Under the pieces are notes generated by a model. It had not been told where the DNA came from, made no database searches, and saw only the letters and a program-made list of their open reading frames with translations. Positions 12,330 to 25,179 of a stretch of 64,000 bases of DNA are shown here, in pieces. Where the stretch lies: NCBI GenBank assembly GCA_023614405.1, contig CM042693.1, forward strand, positions 159,852,731 to 159,916,730, written 5' to 3'. The position numbers were made by a program, and so were the translations under genes. This DNA comes from Avena insularis. Taxonomy: Eukaryota > Streptophyta > Magnoliopsida > Poales > Poaceae. The stretch's first letter is position 1; each line of letters begins with the position of its first letter.

Positions 12330-13411
12330 CTAAGGCAAATCGAGTTTCACGTCATCCGCATAATGCTCTCCATGTACATCAAGGACCTCCTTCATCATAA
12401 ATCCCGCAAGCTCCTCTGGAATTTCTCTTATACGCTGGTCTGGCTCTAATTTCTCCCGCAAACCATAAATATAATGTGAGTCAACTTTCCGCCCACTAGT
12501 CAACTCGAGAATGTACTCACAGACGTAGTATCCACATAAATGAGTTCCCGCTGGCTGTTGTAAACTCTTCATCATTTTATAAGTTAGCTCATCTTTGAAT
12601 GGACCTGGTATGTCTGAACCGTGTCCAACACCTACTCGGGAAAAAAATGAACAAAGGAGTTATTAGTTATTTGATATCAGGAAATGAACGAAAGAGGCTG
12701 ATATAATGCGATAATGATTGGAATTACTTATGGAGCATTGCTTTCATGTCGCTCCACTGCTCTTAGTCCTAACTTAATGAGTCGTGGACTTCAACTAGGG
12801 ACTTATCAACTTGAATGTTTAGCAAGATCCAGTGGAATCTGCGGACGTTTATATAAGCATACATGCATAGCTCATCGAATAAGCAAAAATAAAATCTGTA
12901 CAAGATAGAAATACTCACTTGAAGTTGTAAGGAAATAGTATTTCCTTAACAAAATTATTCTTGGTTAAGAACCTGCATAGGTATTTCTCCACGTCCTTGG
13001 GGTGATTCTTTAACGTATATTCATTAACGATATATGGGTCAATGAACCCAACATCATGTCTTCTAGCTCTTTCGCATTCAAGCATCTTCATTCTGCAGAA
13101 TATAATATCATACAAAAGGATATATAGTTGGGATAATATATTAAATGCAATGAACAAGCTGAGCTACAAACTTAATTATAGAAATAAATCACTTACAGAC
13201 AGTAGCGACCAATGATAGATTTGTCGAGGGTGCGCTGGTTGTATAACTGAAATAGTTCGGTCATTTGAACCTGTATCGAGTATGGTTTGAAGTGATGCTC
13301 ATTTCTAAAGTCCACCAGAAACCAATCTTTCTGATGTTTTTTTTTCTGCTTGCGACATGTACCATTCGTGCAGATTTCGCATATGTGTGGATAGACGCGC
13401 GAGCTACTCAT
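12330..13411 (-). pseudogene. Ulp1-like cysteine protease region of CACTA-1
   Basis: Four exon-like blocks read in order on minus: 13411-13193, 13092-12919, 12838-12728 and 12631-12330, with GT/AG borders. The second block has VGFIDPYIVNEY followed by a PYNF end. Splicing to the third gives FHWILL with the catalytic His, followed by a conserved Asp in VHDSL. The fourth has QQPAGTHLCGYYVCEYI with the oxyanion Gln and nucleophile Cys of the C48 (Ulp1/SENP) family. All four key residues are present. However, two in-frame stops follow VHDSLS in block three, so the copy is a pseudogene. Ulp1-type domains in plant CACTA and Mutator elements are thought to be deSUMOylase-like; the substrate is unknown. 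Confidence 0.75.
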
Positions 13412-14577
13412 TACTGACTAGAGGCTCCCCGGACATACTTCTGTACTATCTGACCCACTGGCGTATCTTCATAGCCTAAATATTGACCAAGAGACATATT
13501 TGCTTCGGTAGCAAGTGCTTTGGCCTGCGATACAGTGATGCCCATTAGTGCAGCATTAGTACGGGCTCTGGGGTCCATTATTTGCATGTCCATATCCATT
13601 TAAGCTCTGAAGGCCATGTCGAGGTCTGAAATGACTTTGAGTGAGGCGACCGATTGATTCTTCTGTGCTCCAAGCTGGGCAACTTGCTTCCCGCTTTTTG
13701 CACTTGTGTTTTTCTTCTTTGCTTGCTTAATAATCTTCCGGTCATAGTCTGATTACAGATTCATCGATATCTGGGATGGTTACTCAAGAAAAGACTTAGC
13801 CCACTTTTTGGTTTTTTCATCATATAATGTCTTTGGCTCAGGCTTTTTAGGTGCAAAATGCGCCTTAACTTGGGCAGCCACATCCGCGTTAGTTTCCTCA
13901 TCGGTCTTGTCATAAGGTCTCTTTGGAAGAGCCGGCGGGATGTCGACTATCTTCGTCGTTCGACCTTTCTTCGATGTGGGGCGTGGGGGAGCGTCGACAT
14001 TCCGTTTCTTCGACAAGGTAGTAGTATTGCACAGAGACGGAGGCAGAGATCGAGTATTGCATGGAGGCGGAGATCGATTTGATGTACTCCTGCTGCGGCG
14101 ATCATCAGCGGGGCAGGGTGGACTTAGAGGTTGACGATAATCGGGTTGGGGTGGACTTGGAGGTTGACGATATTCGATGCGGGGTGGACTTGGATTCCTT
14201 GGAGTCAGTGGCCTTGGCGTCGAGCCTGGAAACTTGATGTACTTATTCTTCAATAGAATGATATTGCGCTTGACATCTCCTAGTTTCATAAGGCCTTCAG
14301 GCGTAGCGATGTCAATCTCTAGGTCCACAAAATCCTCCACTATGTCATCCACCGTGACACGAGCATAGCCAGGTGGAATCAGAAGTGAATGATGGAGTGC
14401 TCTAGGTAGACAAGGTAAAGTAATGCCGATCGCCACCTTGAAGGACAGGTTGTTCATTGGCTGATGTAGCTCACATTGTGCCATCTCTCTGACATCATCC
14501 ACGGGGTAGCGAGGAGCCGGTGCATCATCCAGCAGTGCTTGATCATCATCCCAGACCTCCGTGGAAGCCTATTGGTG
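13411..14577 (-). pseudogene. CACTA-1 middle coding region (proline-rich)
   Basis: An open block of 240 codons (14502-13780) has an N-terminal part with FKVAIG and YARVTVDDIVEDF. A Pro/Ser/Arg-rich stretch follows (SPPRIEYRQPPSPP and similar), then Lys-rich patches (KKRNVD, KKGRTTK) that could act as nuclear localisation signals. Downstream frames to 13411 continue with similar sequence broken by stops. CACTA-2 has a counterpart (GYARVGVDEVLPQY) at about 60657-61019, which supports this as a real element-encoded region. Its function is not known. Confidence 0.65.
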
Positions 14578-15650
14578 AGTTGACGATGGCGGCCTTTGGC
14601 TAATTTCTTGCATGAGGTTCTTCAGATCAGCTAGGTCCTGCTCTACCCTGGATATCCGGTCTGCCTCCTGGTCCTTCTTCTCGGACGGCTTCTGTAACTG
14701 GCATCGTACTGAGGAAACCCTTTCTTCTATGAGACATGGCGCCTTTGCCTCGTGTTCTTCCTCCCTTTTCAGGATTCCCTAGGGCGCGTGTCAGCTCGTC
14801 GTTCTCTCTCTTTGGACGGAACAATCCCAATTGAGCATCGTTCATTTCTTGAACAAGGTCTTCGGAGGGTTTTAGAATTTTTTCATGAAATAATGTCTTC
14901 CCTGTTTCTGGGTCCAATAATCCCCCGTGCCCGTACCACCAATGCTTTGAACTCTCGGGCCATCCATATGTACCAGGAGTGACTCCTCAAGCCCTCATGT
15001 CCTTCTCCATAGTTTCCCAACTAGGGACGGCACTCTTGAAGCCACCTATCCCCATTTTATGATGGTATTTCTTTTGCGCAGGATTTAACGCGTTCTTTGC
15101 CAACTTTGCCTCTGCTTTATCAGATTGCTTGTACTTTACAAAATCAGGCCACTGTTCTCTCAACTTCTCGTTTGCTGCTTTGAAGTCTGGAGTTTTCTTT
15201 TTCGCAACGTATTTCGCGTATAAACTTTTCTTGTGGTTCCGGTACAGTTCATCCATCTTGCTCATAGCCCACTCCTTGACTTCCGCTCTATTTTCAAGCC
15301 CACCCGGCCATGGGGTAATACCGTCTGCCTCAAATTCTTCATACTCTAGAGGAAGTATGAAATGCGCTATGAGCTTCTGCCAAAGGTCATCTTTGGCATC
15401 ATTGGTGACATAGCTCTTGGATTCTTCACCGGGTTTTTTGACTTATTCCATTCTTGGATGGTGATCGGCAGGTTGTCCCTAACAAGCACCCCATATTGAT
15501 TTGTAAACATCCTCCGGTGCTTCTCTAGAGCAATCGGTTCACCATCATCATCTATTTCTTTGATAGTGAACCTCTGATTACCATCCAACTTTTTGTTCGG
15601 CCCTCGTTTCATTCGAGCTATTGATTGCTTCAATCCGGTGGGCTAAAAGA
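14577..15650 (-). pseudogene. Plant transposase_24-like (Ptta/En/Spm) domain of CACTA-1
   Basis: Frames 15633-15367, 15265-14987 and 14917-14627 together read as one protein broken by frameshift and stop. Recognisable pieces are GEPIALEKHRRMFTNQYG, VRDNLPITIQEW, a Lys-rich NHKKSLYAKY segment, HHKMGIGGFKSAVPSWE and the family hallmark ENDELTRALGNPEKGGRTRG. These are characteristic of the plant Ptta/En/Spm transposase domain found in CACTA elements. The gene is interrupted upstream by the Copia element at 15708, and its first exon lies beyond, at 24435-24706. Confidence 0.75.
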
Positions 15651-15702
15651 AGAAGAGAGAGTCATTAATATATATATTGATATATCTAGATCAGTTAATG
15701 AA

Positions 15703-15707
15703 TAGAG
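15703..15707. repeat. Copia target site duplication, left (TAGAG)
   Basis: TAGAG directly before the LTR start at 15708. The identical TAGAG follows the right LTR at 24430-24434. Five-base duplications are standard for LTR retrotransposons. Confidence 0.95.
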
Positions 15708-17573
15708 TGTTGGAGATATGCCCAAGAGGCAATAATAAAGTGGTTATTATCATATCTTCACACTTATGATAAATGTTTACATACCATGCTATAATTGTAT
15801 TAACCGGAAACATTAATACTTGTGTGATTTGTAAACTAAAATAAGAGTCCCTAGTAAAGCCTCTTGTTAAACTAGCTTGTTGGTTAATATATGATCATTG
15901 TTTCCTGATCATGAACATAGAGATGTTATTAACAACAGGATCATATCGTTAGGAGAATGATGTGATGGACATACTCCTATAGATAAGCGTAGCATAAAGA
16001 TCAAGTCATTTCAATAGTTCAATTGCTATATGCTTTCTGATACATAGTAACCTGATTCCTTCGACCATGAGATCATGCATATCACCTTTACCGGATGGAT
16101 GCTTTGATGTCATCAAACACCACACCGTAACAGGGTGGCTATAAAAGTGGCATTGAGTGTTCGGAAAGTATTGGTTGAAACACATGGATCAAGAGTGGGA
16201 TTTGTCCATCCATATGACTTAATAGATATACTGGGCCCTCTCGGTGAAATGTCATCCAATTAGCTTGCAAGCATGTGACTGGCTCACAAGGGATCACATA
16301 TCAAGGAACGAGAAAAGAGTACTTATCGATGCGAGGTTGAACTAGGTATGCAGAGATACCGACGATCATAACCTCGGATAAGTAACATATCGTGAGACAA
16401 AGGGAAATTGGTATCGTATGTAAGTGGTTCATTCGATCGCTAAGTAATCGTAGAAATATGTGGGAGCCATATGAATTTCCAGATTCCTCTATTGGTTATT
16501 GTTCGGAGAAGTGTCTCGATCATGTCCGCATAATTCACGAACCGTAGGGAGACACACTTAAGGATTCGACGTTGTTTTGAGTAGTTATGGTATTATGAGA
16601 AAGAGACCAATGTTGTTCGAGTCTCGGATGGGATCCGGGATATCACGAGGAGATCCGGAATGGTCCGGAGAATAAGATTCATATAAGGAAAGTCCCGTTT
16701 CGGAGTTGGGAAATGGTTCCGGTGTTTTCATCGGGAATGTTCTAGAAGGTTCCGGAATGTCCGGCGCTCCGGGGGGGGAAGGGTACATGAATGTGTCATT
16801 GTAAGTTGGAATGATTGCATCATGTACTAGGTGTTCTTTCTGTCCAAAATAAAGGGTTTATTTAAATCCTAAATTGAAAAGTCAAACGGCTAGTTTGAAA
16901 GTCAAACGGCAATTTTGGGAAGTGGGAAGAGAGGATTGGTGGAGGCCAATTGGAGGAGGGTTCCTCCCTTGGCCGCCCACCAAGCCGACTTGGGAGGACT
17001 CTCCTCCCTTGGCCCCTCCCACCTATATAAGGAGGGGCAGGGCTCCCTCCTAGTACACACAAGTTTCCACCTCTAATCTCCGGTTTAGAGCCGTTTTGGT
17101 TTAGAGCTTCTAATTGCTTTAGCCAGCGGTTTAGAGCCTTCTAATTGGTGTGTCTAATTACTAGACCACTAATAGCCTCTCTCATAAGCTCCACCATACT
17201 CGCACCGGCTTAAGGCGAAGCCCTGCGGGATTTCCCCTCTACTTCCGGTACCACGCCCGTTGTCTGCCGGAATCGCGAGGAGAGTGCTACAACCTCCGCT
17301 TGCTGGAACAAGGAGAGGAAGGTCTTCACGAGTACCGAACGATGTGATCGACTGGGAGCGCGCTGCCGAACGTGGCTGGAAGGATCGTCTACGCGATCTT
17401 GAGATCGGAAGAGTACGACTACATCACCCACGAGAATCTGCTCGTTAACCGCTTTGGAATCTTCGAGGGTGAGTTCCTCTATCGACTCGTTGCTACAATC
17501 TAGTAGATAGATCTTGGCTTGTTTGTTTGTATGCGATAGAAATTTTTTGTTTTCCATGCTACGAACCCCTACA
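15708..17573 (+). repeat. Copia left (5') LTR
   Basis: 1866 bp, TG...CA. Contains a likely core promoter, CACCTATATAAGGAGGGG, around 17020-17037 (TATA box). It pairs with the right LTR over its whole length; most differences between the two are 1-3-base indels and short block changes. Confidence 0.93.
17020..17037 (+). promoter_or_regulatory. LTR TATA box
   Basis: CCTATATAAGGAGG sits in the right half of the LTR. The same motif is in the right LTR at about 23884-23899. It is placed as expected for the U3/R core promoter of a Copia LTR. Confidence 0.55.
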
Positions 17574-17574
17574 G

Positions 17575-17587
17575 TGGTATCAGAGCC
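17575..17587 (+). other. Copia primer binding site (initiator Met-tRNA)
   Basis: TGGTATCAGAGCC lies one base after the LTR end. It is complementary to the 3' end of plant initiator methionine tRNA, the usual primer of plant Copia elements. Confidence 0.92.
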
Positions 17588-20500
17588 GTGTCTATATGTA
17601 GATCATTGACGCAGTAGAACACAATGGTCATTGTGGGCATTGATGCTTTTATTGTAGATTGCTTTTGTGTACTTTGCATCTTGCGGTATGTTGGGATGAA
17701 GCGGCCCGGGCTAACCTTACATGACATCGTTCATGAGACTTGCTCCACGCTTGACATGCAACTTGTATTGCATAAGTGGCCTTATGGTGCTGTTTCTCCT
17801 AGCATAGTAAAGATCCAATTTACAACGGGTGATCAACAATGCTAGTATCAATGTTGTGGTTCTTGTTCGTAAGTTAGAACGACACTTATTGAAAGCCCCA
17901 AACCACGTAAAATATGCAAAGAAAGTAGAGGCGTCTAACTTTGTTTTGCAGGGTGTCTGATGATGTGATATGGCCATGATTGTGATTATATTTGATGTAT
18001 GCAATGTTCCTTATTGTAAGTTGGCAACCGGCAGGAGCCATATGGTTGTCTTTAATTTTGTTAAGACCTGCGTGTCTATTCAAAGTAGTTGTAATAGTTG
18101 AAGCTGGTGGATGACAACCATGAAGAAGCGTCATTGACCTTGATGCTATGCCGGTGATGATGGAGATCATGTTCGTGCTTGAAGATGGAGATCGAAAGCA
18201 CAAAGAAGAAAGGCCATATCATATCACATATTATGAATTGCCTGTGATGTTAATCCTTTATGCATCTTGTATTGCTTAGTAGACGACGGTAGCATTATAA
18301 GATGATCCCTCATGCACATAAATTTCAAGTTCTAAAGTGTTCACCCTTAGTATGCACCGTTGCCAAAGCTTGCTGCTTCGAAGCACCACGTGATGATCGG
18401 GTGTCTTTGATTCCGCGGGTGAATACAACGTAAGCAAGCCAGATTTGCTTATGCGGTAGCTAAGGTTTGATCTTGACGAGCCTAGCATGTACAGACATGG
18501 CCTCAGGAACACGGATTACCAAAAGGTAGAGCATGAGTCATATAGTAGATATGATGAACATGTTGATTGTTCGCCATTGAAACTATATCAACTCTCGTGA
18601 TGATCGGTTTTGATGTGGTGGATTTGGTTCATGTGATCACTAAAACAATGTGAGGGATGTTGTTTTAAGTGGGAGTTCACCTAGATTAATTTAATTATTA
18701 ATTAGAACTCAATTTATCATAAACTAAAATCAAAGTGAATTTGCATAGTTGTTGTAGTCATTGGCATCCGTTTACCACCTTGCGCTTAGTTTTAATTGAG
18801 ATGATAGAACTATAGAATTCTGGTTAGTTACTTTACGAACTGGTATCATATTGTTTTGAAGTGTTAATCTAAAGTTTAAAAGTCCTATTGCAAACTTTCA
18901 GTAATTTCCGGTTACTCCATAAAGTTTAATAATTAGTATTAAAACAAGAGTGACAATTCCAAGTGTTAGTGTTTGAGTATCATGTTTGTCTCCATGATTC
19001 TTGATATTCAAAGGATTGTCTTAATATCAAGGTTATCTAGGATCTGAAAGAGTTGTTTCAGAAACCATGATGTGTGGAAGATATTGTGATATCTGAAATG
19101 AAGTTTTGGTTACAACATGATAGAGTATAATATGGCAAAATTCATGTTCTCATATTTGGATGAGAATTTGCAAAAGGTTGGAGACACTAGTTGTCCTAAT
19201 CTTCCAAAAGGTTTTGGAGAGCAACATTATACTCGCGATTCACCGTTACAAGCTAAAAGTAGCTAGATCATGGATAAGTCCATGATGAGGGTGAATATTT
19301 GATGTAGGTAAAATGTTTACTACACCAAGAGATTACTAAAGAAAGGAATTTGAAAGAACACCAAATATTTGATAATGGTGATCTACTTCAAAGTGCAAGT
19401 TCAAAGACATTGGTATTTAACTATACACGCTTTGGACTATGTGTCATAAGTATGACTCCACTATTGATGTTGATAGATTCTTTCAAACAGAAAAGGAAAT
19501 ACTGAAAGAGAATCTCATAAGTATATGGCAGAAAAGAAAAGACTAAAATTGTTCAGTTTAAGTATATAGATGATATATGTGTTATGGCTATATTCTTTGC
19601 TTATTAAACAATATGGTTCTTAAGTATTTGATACTGAATTTGTTGGTGTGAATCGTCATACGAAACAACACAATTCATGAACTACAATGGCCTAAATAAC
19701 TAGCAAAAGAATAGGTGATGATGTTCATCGAGAACAAATAAAGGGTTATTTTGTTGCTCGTTAAACATCAACGCTTGCCTTCAAGATTTGTTTTATCAGG
19801 TATTATGAGAACAAAAGGGTTGTTCAAATAATTGCCGTAATCCATAAAAGATGGATGATTCACAAATCTCGTTGGAGAAATCACATCCATAAAACTAGTG
19901 CTAAAATTGTCGAAAGACAAATTGATTGAAAGATCACTTAGGAAGTGACATCGCCGTTTAAATTATATTGGAAAGAAAACATGAAGAAACTCCATGTGGA
20001 TGGAATTTTGGAGTCTTTTGATTTTTGATCAAATGACGTTTGTGAAACTTTCCTAGAGATAATTAAAACTTTGTTCATAGGCCAAAAGGGAATGAAAGAC
20101 TAGCTTATTGGAACTTGTGCATATTGTTGTACGAACTCCATTATGTGTAGTCAAGAGCGATGGATTTCAACTTCATATGCTTTCTCCGAAAATTTGAGTG
20201 AATATATGAATATTTACTTAATAAGGATGAAGTATGAAATATTTGAAAAGTTCAAAGATTTCAAGATGAAGTGCAAAATCATTGTAACAAGAATATAAAT
20301 AGTTTATGATAAGATCATAAAGGAAGATATTTGAGTTACATGTTTAGCATAATACCTAGGATTTAAGGAATCGTTAGTGGATTTGCATTTCGAAACACCA
20401 TAAGAGTATGGAGTGTTCGAGATATGTAATTAAAACCTTGTTTGGCATGGTAAGATCAAAGGTGTAATATATAGAACTGCCATTATATTTTAAAGATTAA

Positions 20501-22565
20501 AAGCTTTAGAGACTACCGTTTTCCACTAAAAAGAGCTCCATCATAATCCGTTGAAATGACACCATATAAAGTTATGGTTTGGGATAAAACTCATGTTGTC
20601 TTTTCTTAAACATTGGTATGCTATGCATAAGAAAGATGTGTGCAACCAAAGTCGGATGAACCTGTCTTTGTATAAATGTTAAGTATTCCTCCATAAAACA
20701 CCGGAGACAAAAGTGTTTGTCGCTTAGAACGTCAAGTTTCTTTGAGAAGGAAATTTTTCGTGAAAAGTTAAGTGAGAGGACAATAGAACTTTGATAAGGT
20801 TAAAAGAACCTTAGCTATATGTGCAGAGTTGCGCAGCGCCGAAAAGTGTTCCGGAGGCAGCAACAAAACTCATGGCTCACGTACCTCAAAGGTTGTGGTC
20901 ACGGAGATCCAAGTTCCTATTGAAACAAGTAGGTCGGATAAACAATCAAATACCAAGATTTGAGGGTTGAATCATTATTTGAGAATAATGAACAGACTAC
21001 ATGCAAAGAAGCGATGATGGGCCTGACTCAAATGGCTTGAAGCCATAAAATCCGTGATAGTTCCATACACGAGAAATCAAGTTTTGAACTTGAAGGACCC
21101 TCGAAAAAGGTGTAAGACCTTGCAGTTGTGTTTGGATCTGTAAAGAAGTAGACATGGATGTTTCACATCTATGAAATAGTCGACATGTTGGGAAAGAGTT
21201 CACAACAATGTTCAAAGGTTGTATATGACAAGATTTGATCTTTCATAGCGATTTTAGTCTAGACGGATTAATGTAGAAACCACTACATATAATTTGTTAT
21301 GTGGTAGTAGAATAAACAAAACAAGTTCTTCTAATAGAATGGTTACCTAGGACGTGTGCATGACACGGTCCAAAGGGTTTTGTTAATTCAAAGGATGCTA
21401 AAAGCATATGCAAACTTCAATGGTTGAAGTAAGCATAGCGGAGTTGGAATCTTCACTATGATGAAACTGTTAAAAGAGTTTAATTTCATCGGAGACAATG
21501 AAGATGCTTGCATTTGCAAGAAATTAAGTGGGAGCGCTAAGACATGTTTCTAATACATTATGTGGAAGACATATTGTTGATTGGAAATAATGTATCTTTT
21601 ATTAACACATATTAAGAATTTCATCCCGATGAAAGACTTAGGCAAAACCCAAATATTTGGCATCAATATACGCTAATATGGTTGTGCCAGAAGTACATAG
21701 ACGAGATGTTGAATGAGTTCAATATAGAAACTACAAGAAAGGTTCTTGTCGCACAGAAAGGATTGAATGAGTTCAATGTTGATGATATATTCAAGTGTAT
21801 TGGCACTTGGTAAGTGAAACAAAGATTCAAGTATAGATTGATACTTGATGTATGAAATCACAAAGAGTATTTATATCAATCATACTGTGATATGTACAAA
21901 TCCAGATATGTCCTATGCTATAAATATTATGAGCATATACCAGAATGATTCATAAGATGATCATTGGACGATAGTAAGGATATTCTTATGATCTTTTGGA
22001 AGAACTAAGAGTATATTATTTGTAGAAGTGACAAATAGATGGTTAGTTCATTGTAAAAGTACTACATTGATACTAGTTTTGTCACAAAGTACAAATTAAG
22101 TTTATCTCAATCTAAATTAAGGGTGGCACAATATAATGGAAAGTGAGTTCCATAATGGATTTGGATGAGTTCCAAAGTTAAGACATTGTGACAGATACTA
22201 CAACAAAAGGCTAAGTATATGACTGCTATTATAGCAGCAAAAGAGGGAATTTGTGTCAAGTAGTTTGTTATCAAACTAGGTGTAGTTCACAGCGGGATAA
22301 TACTATGAAGATATATTGTGCGACAATATTATCAACATGTTTTAACCCCAAAGAACTAAAGGTCACACCGAAAGACCAAATTATACAAAGCCATCTCATT
22401 AGAGAATGAGTGATGCGTAGAGACGCAAAGATATGCAATTACACACGGACCTGGAAGTGTCAGATCCGGAGATCGATTGACCACTAGCAATCGTGTACAT
22501 ACAACAGGAAAGCCATAGGTGTTGAATACACAAAGGTTTGAAACTAGATTATTGACTCTAGTGCT
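17588..22565 (+). pseudogene. Decayed Copia gag-pol interior
   Basis: Dense stops in all frames. Residual Copia motifs on + are a KLSGSAK-like segment followed by LIHYVEDILLIGN near 21550-21590, the RT catalytic YVDD box with Asp changed to Glu. Next comes KDLGK..IFGI at about 21635-21665. Around 22220-22420 is an RNase H-like segment: EGICVK-type, then a LYCDN-like stretch, KEPR-like sequence and a HTDL end. Gag, protease and integrase could not be placed. The element cannot move on its own. Confidence 0.75.
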
Positions 22566-22575
22566 AGTGGGAGAC
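22566..22575 (+). other. Copia polypurine tract
   Basis: AGTGGGAGAC directly precedes the right LTR TGTTGG. This is the conserved purine-rich plus-strand primer of this Copia group. Confidence 0.85.
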
Positions 22576-24429
22576 TGTTGGAGATATGCCCAAGAGGCAA
22601 TAATAAAGTGGTTATTATCATATCTTCACACTTATGATAAATGTTTACATACCATGCTATAATTGTATTAACCGGAAACATTAATACTTGTGTGATTTGT
22701 AAACTAAAATAAGAGTCCCTAGTAAAGCCTCTTGTTAAACTAGCTTGTTGGTTAATATATGATCATTGTTTCCTGATCATGAACATAGAGATGTTATTAA
22801 CAACAGGATCATATCGTTAGGAGAATGATGTGATGGACATACTCCTATAGATAAGCGTAGCATAAAGATCAAGTCATTTCAATAGTTCAATTGCTATATG
22901 CTTTCGATACATAGTAACCTGATTCCTTCGACCATGAGATCATGCATATCACCTTTAGGATGGATGCTTTGATGTCATCAAACACCACCGTAACAGGTGG
23001 CTATAAAAGTGGCATTGAGTGTTCGGAAAGTATTGGTTGAAACACATGGATCAAGAGTGGGATTTGTCCATCCATATGACGGATAGATATACTCTGGGCC
23101 CTCTCGGTGAAATGTCATCCAATTAGCTTGCAAGCATGTGACTGGCTCAAGGGATCACATATCAAGGGAGCGAGAAAAGAGTACTTATCAGTAACGAGGT
23201 TGAACTAGGTATGCAGAGATACCGACGATCATAACCTCGGATAAGTAACATATCGTGAGACAAAGGGAAATTGGTATCGTATGTAAGTGGTTCATTCGAT
23301 CGCTAAGTAATCGTAGAAATATGTAGGAGCCATATGAATTTCAGATTCCTCTATTGGTTATTGTTGGAGAAGTGTCTCGATCATGTCCGCATAATTCACG
23401 AACCGTAGGGAGACACATAAGGATTGACGTTGTTTTGAGTAGTTATGGTATTATGAGAAAGAGACCGAATGTTGTTCGGAGTCTCGGATGGGATCCGGGA
23501 TATCACGAGGAGATCCGGAATGGTCCGGAGAATAAGATTCATATAAGGAAAGTCCCGTTTCGGAGTTGGGAAATGGTTCCGGTGTTTTCATCGGGAATGT
23601 TCTAGAAGGTTCCGGAATGTCCGGCGCTCCGGGGGGGGAAGGGTACATGAATGTGTCATTGTAAGTTGGAATGATTGCATCATGTACTAGGTGTTCTTGC
23701 TGTCCAAAATAAAGGGTTTATTTAAATCCTAAATTGAAAAGTCAAACGGCTAGTTTGAAAGTCAAACGACAATTTTGGGAAGTGGGAAGAGAGGATTGGT
23801 GGAGGCCGGTGGAGGAGGGTTCCTCCTTGGCGGCGCCCACCAAGCCGACTTGGGAGGACTCTCCTCCCTTGGCAGCCCTCCCACCTATATAAGGAGGGGC
23901 AGGGCTCCCCTCCTAGTACACACAAGTTTCCACCTCTAATCTCCGGTTTAGAGCCGTTTTGGTTTAGAGCTTCTAATTGCTTTAGCCAGCGGTTTAGAGC
24001 CTTCTAATTGGTGTGTCTAATTACTAGACCACTAATAGCCTCTCTCATAAGCTCCACCATACTCGCACCGGCTTAAGGCGAAGCCTCAGATTTCCCTCTA
24101 CTTAGGTACCACGTTGTCTTTGCCGGAATCGCGAGGAGAGTGCTACAACCTCCATTTTTGGAACAAGGAGAGGAAGGTCTTCGTCGAGTACGACGTGACC
24201 GATCTTGGAGCGCTGCCGGAACGTGGCGCTGGAAGGATCGTCTACGCGATCTTGAGATCGGAAAGAGTACGACTACATCACCCACGAGAATCTGCTCTCG
24301 TTAACCGCTTTGGAATCTTCGAGGGTGAGTTCCTCTATCGACTCGTTGCTACAATCTGGTAGATAGATCTTGGCTTGTTTGTTTGTATGCGATAGAAATT
24401 TTTTGTTTTCCATGCTACGAACCCCTACA
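22576..24429 (+). repeat. Copia right (3') LTR
   Basis: 1854 bp, TGTTGGAGAT...CCCCTACA, followed by the TAGAG duplication at 24430-24434. Long blocks are identical to the left LTR. Differences cluster as small indels, for example TTTACCGGATGG in the left LTR against TTTAGGATGG here. Confidence 0.93.
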
Positions 24430-24434
24430 TAGAG
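24430..24434. repeat. Copia target site duplication, right (TAGAG)
   Basis: Perfect copy of the left TAGAG at 15703-15707. Confidence 0.95.
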
Positions 24435-24706
24435 GTAACACGAGGCTTTATATATATGTACCTCGCCGGATCCTGTTGAGGGGCCATCATTATTGTTGTT
24501 ATTTGTTTGCCCTTTGTCCATCCGGTCTTCCACTTGGTACATCAGATTTTCCTCTAGTCCATCACCGGATGGATTCAGATATGAGGATACCTCTTCCTCG
24601 AGCAAAATATCTTCACCGGTAGTAATACTAAGAGGAATTTCACCACTTATCATGCCCTAAAGTAAACCTTCACCAATGCGACCAGGATCATTGGATGGAT
24701 CCATGA
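24435..24706 (-). pseudogene. CACTA-1 N-terminal acidic exon
   Basis: From ATG at 24706 the frame reads MDPSNDPGRIGEG, meets one stop, then continues with an acidic stretch (ITTGEDILLEEEVSSY, NLMYQVEDRMDKG) up to the Copia insertion. CACTA-2 has an acidic N-terminal exon at the same relative place (62188-62418). This supports it as the start of the transposase-side ORF, cut from its downstream exons by the Copia element. Confidence 0.55.
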
Positions 24707-24739
24707 ATTAACTATAACAGAAAGAGAGTTAAACAGGTT

Positions 24740-25165
24740 AGAAAAAATTTAATAATATACTATACTAACAATATACTACTAACAATAACTAATAATATAA
24801 TATTACCATAAAATGTGATATTTACTAAAACAATAACTAATAATAGCATTTATATATTAATAACAACTAAAAACAATTAATATTTCCAATAAACCTAATA
24901 AATAATTATATATTCCTAAAAAATTATATAAACAATTATATATTCGTAAAAACAACTAAAAACAATTATATATTCCTAAAAAACAACTAAAACAATTATA
25001 TAATCCTAAAAAATTATATAAACAATTATATATTCCTAAAAACAACTAAAAACAATTATATATTCCTAAAAAAACAACAAAAACAATTATATATTCCTGA
25101 AAAAATATATAAACAATTATATATTCCTAAAAACAACTAAAAACAATTATATATTCCTAAAAAAA
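24740..25165. repeat. AT-rich short tandem repeats in CACTA-1
   Basis: Imperfect repeats of the phrase ACAATTATATATTCCTAAAAA alternating with ACAACTAAAA, in units of roughly 30-60 bp, strongest from about 24890 to 25165. CACTA-2 has an analogous A/T-rich repeat zone (63080-63560) at the same relative position, upstream of the coding region. Confidence 0.75.
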
Positions 25166-25179
25166 AATACCCCGGCCCT

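Larger units (their letters stand above)
15708..24429 (+). mobile_element. Copia LTR retrotransposon, BARE/WIS/Angela-like
   Basis: Complete in structure: two LTRs of about 1.86 kb starting TGTTGGAGATATGCCC and ending ..CCCCTACA. A primer binding site complementary to initiator Met-tRNA follows the left LTR, and a purine-rich AGTGGGAGAC precedes the right LTR. Perfect TAGAG duplications flank it. The 5.0-kb interior has no open gag-pol frame, only decayed Copia RT and RNase H traces on +. It is inserted in the CACTA-1 transposase gene. The LTR start recalls BARE/WIS/Angela, but the rest of the LTR may belong to a related family. Confidence 0.92.

Noticed and set aside
24740..25165. Regular short repeats as a CRISPR-like array
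   Set aside because: AT-rich, irregular units without distinct spacers, in a plant transposon.
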